Shown: in pieces, positions 44,598-55,847 of the stretch
Numbering within the stretch: position 1 is the first letter of the stretch
Layout of the letters: each line of letters begins with the position of its first letter
Assembly: GCA_018241425.1 (NCBI GenBank)
Contig: JAFEDU010000003.1
Span: forward strand, 1 to 64,000
Origin: Pseudomonadota bacterium
GTDB taxonomy: Bacteria > Pseudomonadota > Gammaproteobacteria > Steroidobacterales > Steroidobacteraceae
DNA: 64,000 nt
Direction of reading: 5' to 3'
The notes under the pieces: generated by a model
Told to the model about the DNA's origin: nothing
What the model saw: only the letters and a program-made list of their open reading frames with translations
The model's database searches: none
Translations under genes and position numbers: made by a program

Positions 44598-46310
44598 TCA
44601 GGAGGCCCGGCGCGCGGCGGCGGCCGCCTCGATGCGGCGGTTGATGTTCCACTGCTGCGCGATCGAGAGGCACGTGTTCGTCACCCAGTAGAGCACCAGC
44701 CCCGCCGGGAAGAACGCGAACATCACCGACATCGCGAGCGGCATGATCATGAACACCTTGGCCTGGACCGGGTCAGGCGGCGCAGGGTTGAGCTTGTACT
44801 GCACGAACATGGCGACCGCCATGATCGCGGGCAGCACGAACAGCGGGTCGCGCGAGGACAGGTCGTGGATCCAGCCCATGAACGGCGCCTGGCGCATCTC
44901 CACGCTCTCGAGCAGCACCCAGTAGAAGGCGATGAACACCGGGATCTGGATGACGATCGGCAGGCAGCCGGCGACCGGGTTCACTTTCTCGCGCTGGTAG
45001 AGTTCCATCATGGCGCGCCCGAGCTTCTCGCGGTCGTCCTTGTAGGTCTCCTGCAGGTTCTTGATGCGCGGCTGCAGGGTCTTCATCTTCGCCATCGAGC
45101 GGCCGCTGGCCTCCGAGAGCGGATAGAAAAGGAGCTTCAGCAGGAAGGTCACCAGGATGATGGCGAGGCCCCAGTTGCCGGTGACGCCATGCACCTTGTC
45201 AAGGAGCCAGAAGAGCGGGCGCGCGAGGATCCACAGCCGCCCGTAGTCGGCCACGCGCCCGAGTTCCGGCGACAGCACCGCCAGCTGGCTCTGGAGCTTG
45301 GGTCCCGCGTACAGGGACTGCGCGAGGTCGGCCGTCGCCCCCGGCGCCACGGCGAGCTCGGGGCCGGTCCCCGACAGCAGGTACTGGTTGCCCGAGACGG
45401 TGAGCGCGAAATGCCAGGGCGCGCCCGCGGGCGGCACGATGGCGCTGACGAAGTGGTGCTGGAGCGCGGCCATCCAGCCATCCTTCACCTCGAGCGACAG
45501 GCGGGCATCGTCGCTGCTCGTGGGATCGAGCTTGCGGTACTTGGTGCCGTCGTAGAGCGCCGGCCCATGGAAGGCGTACGTCTCCACGTGCAGGTAAGAG
45601 CTCTTGGTGCGCGGGTCGTTGCGCAGGATCTGCGCGTAGGGGCGTATCTCGAGCGCCGCGGCACCGCCGTTGTGGACCGAGTAGTCGAGCCCGATCGAGT
45701 ACTGGCCGCGGCGGAAGACGAAGGTCTTGGTGACCGTCACGCCGCCCTCGCTCCAGGTGAGTGGTACCTTGAGCTCCTGGGCGTCGCCCAGGGCGTAGTC
45801 CGTGCGTTCGGCGCTGTAGAGCGCGAGGTGGTTCGGGTATGGACCGCTGCCGGCACCGGTGAGCCCGCTCTGCAGCTCGTAGAGCGTGGCGGGGTCGCCG
45901 TTCTCCAGGCGCACCGGGGCGGCCTCGCCCTTCACCTGCGGGTACTGCGTGAGGTCCACGCGCGCGAGCGTGCCGCCGCGCGTGCTGATGTCGAGGTCGA
46001 GCACGTCGGTGTGCACGTGCACCACCGGAGCGCCCGCGGCCGCGGCGGCCTCAGGTCCCGCCTCGCCTGGCGCCGGGACGGCGGGGGCTACGACGCTCGG
46101 GGCACCGGCTGAACCCGTGGCCGCCTGGGGCACGGAACTGGAGAGGTCCGGGGTGGCCGGTGCGGGCGCGCCCGCCGTGGTACCGGTCGGGGCGTTCAGC
46201 GCCGGTGCGAAGTCGTGCATCCAGTACTGGACGTTCAGCGCCAGGAGCGCGGCGAGTCCCACCCACAGGTAGACGCGCGGATTGTTCGGAAGAATGCTGT
46301 TGTTACTCAT
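44598..46310 (-). CDS. yidC: membrane protein insertase YidC
   Basis: Inner-membrane insertase of 570 residues, working alone or with SecYEG. An N-terminal anchor (about 10-28), a Pro/Ala-rich linker (about 36-92), a large periplasmic domain, and the conserved C-terminal five-span core with the family motif [21 protein letters not shown]. Gram-negative-type length and arrangement. The start overlaps the end of yidD by eight bases. Confidence 0.97.
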   Translation of the reverse strand: MSNNSILPNNPRVYLWVGLAALLALNVQYWMHDFAPALNAPTGTTAGAPAPATPDLSSSVPQAATGSAGAPSVVAPAVPAPGEAGPEAAAAAGAPVVHVHTDVLDLDISTRGGTLARVDLTQYPQVKGEAAPVRLENGDPATLYELQSGLTGAGSGPYPNHLALYSAERTDYALGDAQELKVPLTWSEGGVTVTKTFVFRRGQYSIGLDYSVHNGGAAALEIRPYAQILRNDPRTKSSYLHVETYAFHGPALYDGTKYRKLDPTSSDDARLSLEVKDGWMAALQHHFVSAIVPPAGAPWHFALTVSGNQYLLSGTGPELAVAPGATADLAQSLYAGPKLQSQLAVLSPELGRVADYGRLWILARPLFWLLDKVHGVTGNWGLAIILVTFLLKLLFYPLSEASGRSMAKMKTLQPRIKNLQETYKDDREKLGRAMMELYQREKVNPVAGCLPIVIQIPVFIAFYWVLLESVEMRQAPFMGWIHDLSSRDPLFVLPAIMAVAMFVQYKLNPAPPDPVQAKVFMIMPLAMSVMFAFFPAGLVLYWVTNTCLSIAQQWNINRRIEAAAAARRAS

Positions 46311-46551
46311 GAGCGTGTCGATGTGTACAGGAGGGTGCGCTCTCGGGCACCGGGTCGAAGCCGCCGGGATGGAACGGATGGCAGCGCGCCAGGCGTGCGA
46401 CCCCGAAGGCCATGCCGCGCAGCAGACCGAAGCGCTGGATGGCCTCGAGCGTGTACTGCGAGCAGGACGGATAGAAACGGCAGCGCGGCCCGAGGAGCGG
46501 GCTCAGCGTGCGCTGGTAGAGGCGGATCAGGGTTGTGGCGAGGGTGCGCAT
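46303..46551 (-). CDS. yidD: membrane protein insertion efficiency factor YidD
   Basis: An 82-residue protein with the family motif [20 protein letters not shown] and CSQYTLEA followed by [13 protein letters not shown]. It helps YidC-dependent insertion. ATG 46551 is chosen; GTG 46572 would add seven residues. It overlaps rnpA upstream by 25 bases and yidC downstream by eight, as is common in this conserved operon. Confidence 0.93.
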   Translation of the reverse strand: MRTLATTLIRLYQRTLSPLLGPRCRFYPSCSQYTLEAIQRFGLLRGMAFGVARLARCHPFHPGGFDPVPESAPSCTHRHAHE

Positions 46552-46898
46552 GTGGCGGCGATCTTCTTCCACAGAGCGGTGAGGCTCGCGTGCAGTTCCG
46601 CGCCCGAGGCCTGCGCGGCCTTCGGGCGCGCGCCGACCACCAGGTCGACCGGCGGCAGCTCGTGCTGGTGGACGCGGAAGGACTCACGCACGATGCGGCG
46701 GATGCGGTTGCGGCCGACGGAGTTGCCCGCGACGCGCACGGCCACCGCCATGCCGAGGCGGGGCTGCCCGATCTGGTTCGTGCACACTGTCACGGCAAAG
46801 AACCCGTCCCCCAGGCGTCGTCCGCGGGCGTAGGCGGCGTCGAAGTCGCTCTTGCGCCGCAGGCGAAGTTCCGCCGGCAGAGTGAGCGGCCCTGGCAT
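46527..46898 (-). CDS. rnpA: ribonuclease P protein component
   Basis: Protein subunit of RNase P, 123 residues. The family signature is [18 protein letters not shown] (about 58-75), with [17 protein letters not shown] at the N-terminus. It lies 91 bases downstream of rpmH, in the usual order. Confidence 0.96.
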   Translation of the reverse strand: MPGPLTLPAELRLRRKSDFDAAYARGRRLGDGFFAVTVCTNQIGQPRLGMAVAVRVAGNSVGRNRIRRIVRESFRVHQHELPPVDLVVGARPKAAQASGAELHASLTALWKKIAATCAPSPQP

Positions 46899-46989
46899 CG
46901 CGCCCTCGTTGCGGGAAAGCGTCGGATCGGGTGCCTAAGGCGCGCTCTTCAGGAAGTCAGTCGCGGCGCGGGCCGGCCCCCAGGAACGG

Positions 46990-47124
46990 TCAGGGTATCA
47001 GCTTGCGCCGGCCCTTGGCGCGCCGCCGCGCGAGGACCTTGCGGCCGTTCTTGGTGGCCATACGGGCACGGAACCCATGGGTGCGCTTGCGGCGCACTTT
47101 GCTCGGCTGGTAGGTACGCTTCAT
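46990..47124 (-). CDS. rpmH: 50S ribosomal protein L34
   Basis: A 44-residue protein, the standard length. It opens [20 protein letters not shown] and ends [10 protein letters not shown], the universally conserved L34 pattern. Start is ATG 47124, with GGAG upstream. It heads the leftward rpmH-rnpA-yidD-yidC-mnmE series and is divergent from dnaA, the typical origin-proximal arrangement. Confidence 0.98.
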   Translation of the reverse strand: MKRTYQPSKVRRKRTHGFRARMATKNGRKVLARRRAKGRRKLIP

Positions 47125-47300
47125 ACCTTAAGGCTCCGGGATCCGTTCCGTGGCGGTCAAAAAAAGGGCGGCAAGGCTAAGCCGTTGAGCGCCAAGGTGT
47201 CAATGTTTTCAGCTCCGGAAAGCATTTCGCGGGGCGTGCGGCTGGGAGTAGACTCCGCACCCTTTTCCGTATCGTTCACGAATACCCCGCGAAAGGCTGA
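47125..47300. promoter_or_regulatory. rpmH-dnaA intergenic promoter region
   Basis: A 176-base gap between divergent rpmH and dnaA. No exact DnaA box was found here. It must hold promoters for both directions, and an A-run (47159-47165) is the only clearly AT-rich part. The divergence of transcription at this point supports an origin-proximal location. Confidence 0.5.
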
Positions 47301-48638
47301 ATGCGCGTGGAAGCGTCGCTTTGGACTCGCTGCATGGGCGCGTTGGAGACGGAGCTTCCGGAGCAGCAGTTCAACACCTGGGTGCGGCCGCTGCAGGCCC
47401 TCGAGGGCAACGGGGCGCTGAAGCTCCTCGCCCCCAACCGCTTCGTCGTCGAGTGGATCAATGCCAATCTGCTGCCGCGCATCGGGGAACTGCTGCGCGA
47501 TGAGAGCACCGGCGACGTCCCGATCGTGACCGTCGAGGTCGGCTCGCGCGCGAACCCGCTGCGCGGGGCGCCGGCACCGCTCCCGGCGAGCCTGACGCGC
47601 CGCGAGGGCCTGGTGGTCGGCGCGCGGCTCAACGCGGACTTCACCTTCGACACCTTCGTCGAGGGCAAGAGCAACCAGCTCGCCAAGGCCGCATCGCTGC
47701 AGGTCGCGGAGAATCCCGGCCGCGCCTACAACCCGCTGTTCCTCTATGGCGGCGTGGGACTCGGCAAGACGCATCTGATGCACGCCATCGCGCACACCAT
47801 CAAGCAGCGCGACCCGGAAGCTCGCATCGCGTACGTGCACTCGGAGCGTTTCGTCGGCGACATGGTGCGCGCGCTCCAGCACAACTCGATGAGCGAGTTC
47901 AAGACCGCGTACCGCTCGCTCGATGCGCTGCTGATCGACGATATCCAGTTTTTTGCGGGAAAAGAGCGCTCCCAGGAGGAGTTCTTCCACACCTTCAACG
48001 AGCTCCTCGAGGGCCAGCACCAGGTGATCCTCACCTGCGACCGCTACCCGAAGGAGGTCGAGGGGCTGGAGGAGCGCCTCAAGTCGCGCTTCGGCTGGGG
48101 ACTGACGGTCGCGATCGAGCCGCCGGAGCTCGAGACGTGCGTCGCGATCCTCATGACCAAGGCGCAGGGCAGCGGGGTCGCGCTGCCGGAGGAAGTGGCG
48201 TTCTTCATCGCCAAGCGCATCCGCTCCAACGTGCGCGAGCTCGAGGGCGCGCTGCGCCGCGTGATCGCGAACTCGCGCTTCACCGGGCGCTCCATCACGC
48301 TGGAGTTCGCCAAGGAGGCACTGAAGGACCTCCTGTCGCTGCAGGCGAAGCTGGTAACGATCGAGAACATCCAGAAGACCGTGGCGGACTACTACAAGGT
48401 ACGGCTCGCTGACCTGCTCTCGCAGCGGCGCAGCCGCTCGGTCGCGCGCCCGCGCCAGGTCGCGATGGCGCTCGCGAAGGAGCTGACCACGCACAGCCTG
48501 CCGGAGATTGGCGATGCGTTCGGGGGCCGCGACCACACCACGGTCCTGCATGCCTGCAAGCGCATCAAGGAACTGCGCGACACGGAGCAGCGGATGAAAG
48601 AGGATTACTCGAACCTGTTGAGAACCCTGGCGGGATGA
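47301..48638 (+). CDS. dnaA: chromosomal replication initiator DnaA
   Basis: AAA+ initiator of 445 residues. Domain I opens [22 protein letters not shown]. The linker is short. Walker A is [10 protein letters not shown], Walker B LLIDDIQF, and domain IV has the DnaA-box-binding signature [18 protein letters not shown] 47301 gives the usual family start. It is divergent from rpmH and followed by the candidate oriC. Confidence 0.98.
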   Translation: MRVEASLWTRCMGALETELPEQQFNTWVRPLQALEGNGALKLLAPNRFVVEWINANLLPRIGELLRDESTGDVPIVTVEVGSRANPLRGAPAPLPASLTRREGLVVGARLNADFTFDTFVEGKSNQLAKAASLQVAENPGRAYNPLFLYGGVGLGKTHLMHAIAHTIKQRDPEARIAYVHSERFVGDMVRALQHNSMSEFKTAYRSLDALLIDDIQFFAGKERSQEEFFHTFNELLEGQHQVILTCDRYPKEVEGLEERLKSRFGWGLTVAIEPPELETCVAILMTKAQGSGVALPEEVAFFIAKRIRSNVRELEGALRRVIANSRFTGRSITLEFAKEALKDLLSLQAKLVTIENIQKTVADYYKVRLADLLSQRRSRSVARPRQVAMALAKELTTHSLPEIGDAFGGRDHTTVLHACKRIKELRDTEQRMKEDYSNLLRTLAG

Positions 48639-48866
48639 TGTGGGCCAGGCTGTGGATTACTTGTGTACGCGCTTGGGGATAAAGTTATGCACAAGGCACG
48701 CACAACTGGCGGGCAGGTCGTCCTACAATCCGTCCCGTATTGAAGCGCTCCCAAGAGACTGATTTAAAAGGGTTTACTGAGTTATTGCCGCTATCCACAG
48801 GCCCTATAGCTCCTACAACAATCCTTCTTCCCTACCTACAAAGAAATCATTTCAGAGAGTTCAGCC
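48639..48866. other. oriC: candidate oriC (DnaA-box cluster between dnaA and dnaN)
   Basis: A 228-base gap richer in A+T than its surroundings. It contains one exact DnaA-box match TTATGCACA (48685-48693) and three one-mismatch boxes: TGTGGATTA (48651-48659, reverse), TGGGGATAA (48674-48682, reverse) and CTATCCACA (48791-48799). An AT-rich stretch around 48760-48785 could be the unwinding element. Gene strand switches around here. Origin function is inferred from these signs. Confidence 0.72.
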
Positions 48867-49964
48867 ATGAAGCTTTCGGCCGCGCGTGAAGATCTCCTGG
48901 GCCCCCTGCAGAGCGTCATCGGTGTGGTGGAACGCCGCCAGACCATGCCGGTGCTGGCGAACGTGCTGCTCGCGGCGCGCGACAACAAGCTCAGCGTCAC
49001 GGGCACGGACCTCGAGGTCGAGCTGGTGGCGACCACGCAGGTGAACGTCGCACAAAGTGGCGACCTCACGGTGCCGGGCCGCAAGCTCCTGGACATCATT
49101 CGCTCTTTGCCCGAGAAAACCAGCGTTACGCTCACTACCGACGGCGAGCGCATCGCGCTGCGCGCGGGCCGCAGCCGCTTCACGCTCTCGAGCCTGCCGG
49201 CTGCGGAATTTCCGCTGGTGGAGGAAATCAACGCGCAGCAGACCCTCAAGGTGGCGCAGGGCGAGTTCCGTCGCCTCATCGACAAGACGCATTTCTCGAT
49301 GGCGCAGCAGGACGTGCGCTACTACCTGAACGGGCTGCTGCTCGAGACCGACGGCAAGGCGCTGCGCGCCGTGGCGACCGACGGCCACCGGCTCGCGATC
49401 GCGGAAATGGAGCTCGCCGGAAAGGCGAAGAACACGCACCAGGTGATAGTGCCCCGCAAGGGCGTCCTGGAGTTGCAGCGGATCCTCGGGACCGACGGGG
49501 ATATCGAGCTCGCAGTGGGCACGAATCACGTTCGTGCCCAGATCGGCGATATTCGCTTCACTTCGAAGCTGATCGATGGCCGTTTCCCGGAGTACGGTCG
49601 GGTCATTCCCGCCAGCCCTCCGCGGATCGTGGAGGCGGACCGCGAGTCCCTGCGCCAGGCGCTGCAGCGTACGGCGATCCTGTCGAACGAGAAGTACCGG
49701 GGAATCCGCCTCACCGCCCGGCCGGACTTGCTGACGATCCAGGCCCACAATCCTGAGCAGGAAGAAGCCGAGGACCAGGTGGAGGTCGCCTACAAGGGCG
49801 AGGAAGTCGAGATTGGCTTCAATGTGAATTATCTCCTCGATGCCCTGAGCGCGATCGAGAGCGACAAGGTGGAGATCGGCCTGACCGACTCGAACAGCAG
49901 CTGCCTCATCCATGCTCCCGGCACGGCACACACGCGCTACGTCGTGATGCCGATGCGGCTCTAG
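48867..49964 (+). CDS. dnaN: DNA polymerase III beta subunit (sliding clamp)
   Basis: A 365-residue sliding clamp, normal length, with three similar domains. It opens MKLSAAREDLLGPLQSVIGVVERRQTMPVL and ends with the conserved HTRYVVMPMRL. ATG 48867 is directly after the candidate oriC. It is followed by an unusually long 619-base gap before recF. Confidence 0.98.
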   Translation: MKLSAAREDLLGPLQSVIGVVERRQTMPVLANVLLAARDNKLSVTGTDLEVELVATTQVNVAQSGDLTVPGRKLLDIIRSLPEKTSVTLTTDGERIALRAGRSRFTLSSLPAAEFPLVEEINAQQTLKVAQGEFRRLIDKTHFSMAQQDVRYYLNGLLLETDGKALRAVATDGHRLAIAEMELAGKAKNTHQVIVPRKGVLELQRILGTDGDIELAVGTNHVRAQIGDIRFTSKLIDGRFPEYGRVIPASPPRIVEADRESLRQALQRTAILSNEKYRGIRLTARPDLLTIQAHNPEQEEAEDQVEVAYKGEEVEIGFNVNYLLDALSAIESDKVEIGLTDSNSSCLIHAPGTAHTRYVVMPMRL

Positions 49965-50150
49965 CCTGCCGGGCGGCTCAAGCCGTGACCCGGGATCCTG
50001 CCCGGAGATGCCGACCGGATCGTCGATCACGCGGTGTGGGCACGGCCCATGCGCGGTGTCCCGAGCCCGCCGAGACCGATGAGATGGTGGGGCCGAATCG
50101 CGGTCACCGGCTACCTTGCGGCTGGTCGTCCGTGTTTCCGCGGCTCGCCA

Positions 50151-50166
50151 TGTTCCACGTGGAACT
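50151..50166. promoter_or_regulatory. parS site 1
   Basis: TGTTCCACGTGGAACT matches the Pseudomonas-type parS sequence TGTTCCACGTGGAACA in 15 of 16 positions. parS is bound by ParB for chromosome segregation and SMC loading. Its place beside the origin fits. Confidence 0.88.
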
Positions 50167-50500
50167 AACCGAGGGAGCCCACGGGGCTGCCCCCGCGGCG
50201 GCCGCGGCGGTATCCGCCGCACCGAGGCTGCGGCGCCACGCGCTCGGCCAGCGGCGACTCCCACCCGGTAGTGCCGTCCCAGACCTCAGCTTGCTGGCGT
50301 GCTTCCGGTCTCTCGATCGCGTGTCGGTTCGGTCCATCCCAGGGCGCTCCGACCCGGTGCCGGCTGCCACGAGCACACCCACCCCGTCGCGCCAACCAGG
50401 CCCGTTGCGGCCTGCTGGATGCGTGCCGCGGCGGGCCCGGGCTGCGATGCTGGAGCGGGACGCGGCTGCTCCCATGTCGGACGTTGCCGGGCTGGGTCGG

Positions 50501-50516
50501 GGTTCCACGTGGAACC
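50501..50516. promoter_or_regulatory. parS site 2
   Basis: GGTTCCACGTGGAACC is a perfect 16-base palindrome with the same 14-base parS core GTTCCACGTGGAAC; only the outer bases differ from the Pseudomonas-type site. It lies 68 bases upstream of the recF start. Confidence 0.85.
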
Positions 50517-50583
50517 TCGGCCTGTGGCGAGGGATGCCCGGAGGCGCCCAGCGGCAGGCAGAGGACCCCGCGGGGTTCGCGCC

Positions 50584-51645
50584 GTGACCCTGGCATCCCT
50601 GGCGGTCCGCGATGTCCGCTGCATTGAGCGCGCGGATCTCGAGATCCCGCCCGGGGTCACCCTGATCTACGGGGACAACGGATCCGGAAAGACATCGCTC
50701 CTGGAGTCAATCTTCCTGCTGGGGCGCGGCCGGTCGTTCCGCACACGAAGCACTGAGCGCCTGATCAGGCGTGGACAGGATCAATTACGCGTCATTGGAC
50801 ACATAGATCGCGGTGAAGGGCTTCTCCAGCCGCTCGGGATCGAGTGCGGTCCCAGTGGCACGGTGGCTCGTGTGGCCGGCCATCCCGTGGCCTCGCTAGC
50901 CGAGCTCTCGCAGGTGTTCTCGGTCCAGGTGATAGAGCCTGGGGTCCACCGGCTGCTGGAGGAAGGAGGTCACCGCCGGAGACGATGGCTCGACTGGGCG
51001 GTGTTCCACGTGGAACCAGGCTTCGTGGACACCTGGGTCCGCTATACGCGAGCGGTGCGCCAGCACAATGCTGCCCTCAAGGCCGATCCGCAGCAGGCAC
51101 TGGTCTGGGAGCCCGAGCTCGCGCGCACCGGGGAGGCGATCGCGGCGTCACGTGCCGCGTTCCTGGAGCAACTGCAACCGTACTGGCAGGCGACCGTTGC
51201 GGCGTTGACGGGCCTCGAAGTACAGCTCTTTCATCACCGGGGGTGGAGCGCAGACCGGACCCTTGCGGAAGCCCTGGAGGCTTCCCGGGCCCGCGACGCC
51301 CTGAGGCACCTGACCCATGCAGGTCCACACCGGGCCGACATCGCGGTCCGGCTCGGCGGCAGGCCGGCCCGGGATGTCCTGTCCCGGGGCCAGCAGAAGC
51401 TGGTGGCCGTGGCCATGACGCTCGCCCAGCTGCAGCTGCTCAAGGCGCTCTCGGGCACGGCACCGACGCTGCTGCTGGACGATCCGGCTGCGGAACTCGA
51501 CGCCGGGCGACTGGCGAGCTTCATCGAGCAGATCGTACAGTTGCGAACGCAACTAATCATGACGTCTTTGTCAGCAGAATCACGGCTTTTCGGTGCCCCG
51601 GAGCGCGTGTTTTACGTGGATAGGGGGAGGGTGCAACCGGTATAA
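50584..51645 (+). CDS. recF: DNA replication and repair protein RecF
   Basis: SMC-like ATPase that helps load RecA at gaps. It is 353 residues from GTG 50584 (VTLASLAVRDVRCIE), the start consistent with the family; the frame runs upstream into the parS gap. Walker A is YGDNGSGKTS, signature LSRGQQKLVAVAMTLAQ, Walker B LLLDDPAAELD. A parS sequence is embedded in the coding part (VFHVEP). Confidence 0.94.
   Translation: MTLASLAVRDVRCIERADLEIPPGVTLIYGDNGSGKTSLLESIFLLGRGRSFRTRSTERLIRRGQDQLRVIGHIDRGEGLLQPLGIECGPSGTVARVAGHPVASLAELSQVFSVQVIEPGVHRLLEEGGHRRRRWLDWAVFHVEPGFVDTWVRYTRAVRQHNAALKADPQQALVWEPELARTGEAIAASRAAFLEQLQPYWQATVAALTGLEVQLFHHRGWSADRTLAEALEASRARDALRHLTHAGPHRADIAVRLGGRPARDVLSRGQQKLVAVAMTLAQLQLLKALSGTAPTLLLDDPAAELDAGRLASFIEQIVQLRTQLIMTSLSAESRLFGAPERVFYVDRGRVQPV
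51002..51017. promoter_or_regulatory. parS site 3, inside recF
   Basis: TGTTCCACGTGGAACC lies within the recF coding sequence, encoding VFHVEP, and keeps the full parS core. Together with sites 1 and 2 it makes a cluster of three in 870 bases. Confidence 0.86.
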
Positions 51646-54084
<2,439 letters not shown>

Positions 54085-54174
54085 CCGGGGAGGACGCCGG
54101 CTTCGCCCGGCTTCAGGGTGCCGGCGGGCGGTGCGACTACACTGTCGCCCGGAAGGGGAGCCACCGGAGGTGTG

Positions 54175-55035
54175 ATGAAGGACGAGGCTGATCCGCACCC
54201 CGTGATGCACGGACGCCCCCGGCGCCTGTTGCGCACCCTGCAGTTCGGCTGGGCGCGCCTGACCAGCCGCGACGGTCGCGTCGATGCGCCTGCCCTGCCG
54301 TTCGGGCTGTCCTTCACCGGACCCGCGGCGGATGTGATCACCCGTCACATCTACCGCTACGGCGTGCACGAGCCCCAGATCACCCGGTACCTCATCGACA
54401 CCGTGCGCGTCGGCCCCCAGGAGGTTGCCCTCGACATCGGGGCGAACCTCGGCTGGTACAGCGTGATCCTCGACCGCCTGTGCGACCCCGACGGGCGCGT
54501 GCTCGCGTTCGAGCCGGACCCGGAGAGCTACGGGCTCCTGGAGTGGAACCTCGAGCGCAACGACTGCGCCCGCGTGACCCCCTACAACATCGGGGTCGGC
54601 GATGCCCCCGGGATGATCACGCTCCATCGCTACAAGTCGAGCAACAACGGCCGCCATACCCTGCTCGAGGGCTCCACGAGTGGCGGCACGGTCGAGGTCC
54701 CGGTCGTGCGGCTGGATGCGTTCTGGGATACGCACCAGCTCGGCGAGCGGCGCATCCGGTTCATGAAGGTCGACGTCGAGGGGTTCGAGATCTTCGTGCT
54801 GCGCGGGGCACAGGCCCTGCTGCGGCGCTGCGACCGGCTCGTCCTCGAGTACAACCCCGAGAGCCTGCCGATCGCGAAGCTCCCGGCCACCGCGCTGCCC
54901 GAGCTTCTGAAGGCGGCGGACCTCACCGCGCAGGTGTTCGAACCATCCGGCCTGCGCACCGTGAGCTTCGAGGAACTCGCCTCGGCCACGCACCAACGCG
55001 ACCTGCTGCTGGTGCCGCGCAGGCAACCTCAGTAG
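54175..55035 (+). CDS. FkbM family methyltransferase
   Basis: A 286-residue SAM-dependent methyltransferase. The SAM-binding motif is VALDIGANLGWYSVI (about 83-97), followed by VLAFEPDPESY, and the FkbM signature MKVDVEGFEIFVLRGA is near residue 200. Substrates in this family are often sugars or polyketides; none can be assigned. ATG 54175 has GGAGG upstream. It lies 90 bases after gyrB. Confidence 0.88.
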   Translation: MKDEADPHPVMHGRPRRLLRTLQFGWARLTSRDGRVDAPALPFGLSFTGPAADVITRHIYRYGVHEPQITRYLIDTVRVGPQEVALDIGANLGWYSVILDRLCDPDGRVLAFEPDPESYGLLEWNLERNDCARVTPYNIGVGDAPGMITLHRYKSSNNGRHTLLEGSTSGGTVEVPVVRLDAFWDTHQLGERRIRFMKVDVEGFEIFVLRGAQALLRRCDRLVLEYNPESLPIAKLPATALPELLKAADLTAQVFEPSGLRTVSFEELASATHQRDLLLVPRRQPQ

Positions 55036-55060
55036 ACGCTATTGGCTCGATAATCGCGAC

Positions 55061-55084
55061 TAATAGCCGATGAGTCGGCTATTA
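55061..55084. terminator. hairpin between two convergent genes, possible bidirectional terminator
   Basis: A perfect 10-base-pair stem, TAATAGCCGA and TCGGCTATTA, with a TGAG loop, lies between the stops of the FkbM gene and the acyltransferase gene. No strong T-run follows on either strand, so termination efficiency is uncertain. Confidence 0.5.
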
Positions 55085-55104
55085 CTGGATCACAATTGAT
55101 CTAA

Positions 55105-55845
55105 TCAGTCGGCCGGGGCGATTCGCTGCACGGTGGATTCGACCCACGCCTGGATCTCTTCGTTGACGGCGCGGACGTCGCGTCCTGCTGCAGAGACCGG
55201 CTCGCCGATGACCACGCGGATGCAGCCCGGCTTCTTCATGAGTCCGCGCCGCGGCCAGTAGTAGCCGGCGTTGTGCGCCACCGGGACCAGCAGGCACCCA
55301 GTGTCCTGGGCGAGCAGCGCACCGCTCACACCGTAGCGCCGGGTCTCGCCCACGGGCATGCGCGTGCCCTCCGGGAAGATGATCACCCAGTCGCCCTCGG
55401 CGATGCGGTCGCGCCCCTGGGCCACCACCTGCGATACCGCCGAATGGCCCGCCTTGCGGTCGATCGCGATGGCGTGCATCTGCTTCACGCCCAGGCCCAC
55501 CACGGGGATCCATACCAGCTCGCGCTTCAGCACCCACACCTGGCGCGGGAAGATCGTCATCATCGCGATCGTTTCCCACGAGGACGAGTGCTTCCACAGC
55601 GCGATGTGGCAGCCCTCGGGGATACGACCCTCGACGACGTAGGTGAGCCCGCAGGTCCACCTGAGCACCCACAGGAGCACCCCCGAGTAGATGCGCACGA
55701 GCGCGAAGCGCCGCGGGAACGGCAGGAAGGCACAGGCGATCACGAACGGGATCGCGAACAGGAACGTCCACGCGAACAGGAACCCGGTAAAGAACACCGA
55801 GCCGGTCGCCTGCAGCAGGCGGGGGCGGCGCGCCGGGGCGGTCAT
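55105..55845 (-). CDS. plsC: 1-acyl-sn-glycerol-3-phosphate acyltransferase family protein
   Basis: A 246-residue membrane-associated acyltransferase from ATG 55845. An N-terminal hydrophobic region (about 14-45) precedes the HX4E-type catalytic motif in KHSSSWETIAMM, and the FPEGTR acceptor motif follows. It transfers acyl groups to lysophosphatidate or a related lipid. It lies two bases after glyS on the same strand, in an order common in gammaproteobacteria. Confidence 0.88.
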   Translation of the reverse strand: MTAPARRPRLLQATGSVFFTGFLFAWTFLFAIPFVIACAFLPFPRRFALVRIYSGVLLWVLRWTCGLTYVVEGRIPEGCHIALWKHSSSWETIAMMTIFPRQVWVLKRELVWIPVVGLGVKQMHAIAIDRKAGHSAVSQVVAQGRDRIAEGDWVIIFPEGTRMPVGETRRYGVSGALLAQDTGCLLVPVAHNAGYYWPRRGLMKKPGCIRVVIGEPVSAAGRDVRAVNEEIQAWVESTVQRIAPAD

Positions 55846-55847
55846 GC

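Larger units (their letters stand above)
49965..50583. other. long dnaN-recF gap with two parS sites, no supported gene
   Basis: In most gammaproteobacteria dnaN and recF are almost adjacent; here 619 bases separate them. Open frames exist on both strands but are GC shadows without a plausible start or family match. The gap contains two parS-like palindromes (listed separately). No other element was recognised. Confidence 0.6.

Noticed and set aside
47125..47300. oriC in the rpmH-dnaA gap
   Set aside because: No exact DnaA box is visible there, whereas four box-like sequences lie between dnaA and dnaN.
49985..50587. 200-aa open frame in the dnaN-recF gap
   Set aside because: Odd Pro/Arg/Ala composition, overlaps the recF start, and the parS palindromes run through it; regarded as noncoding.
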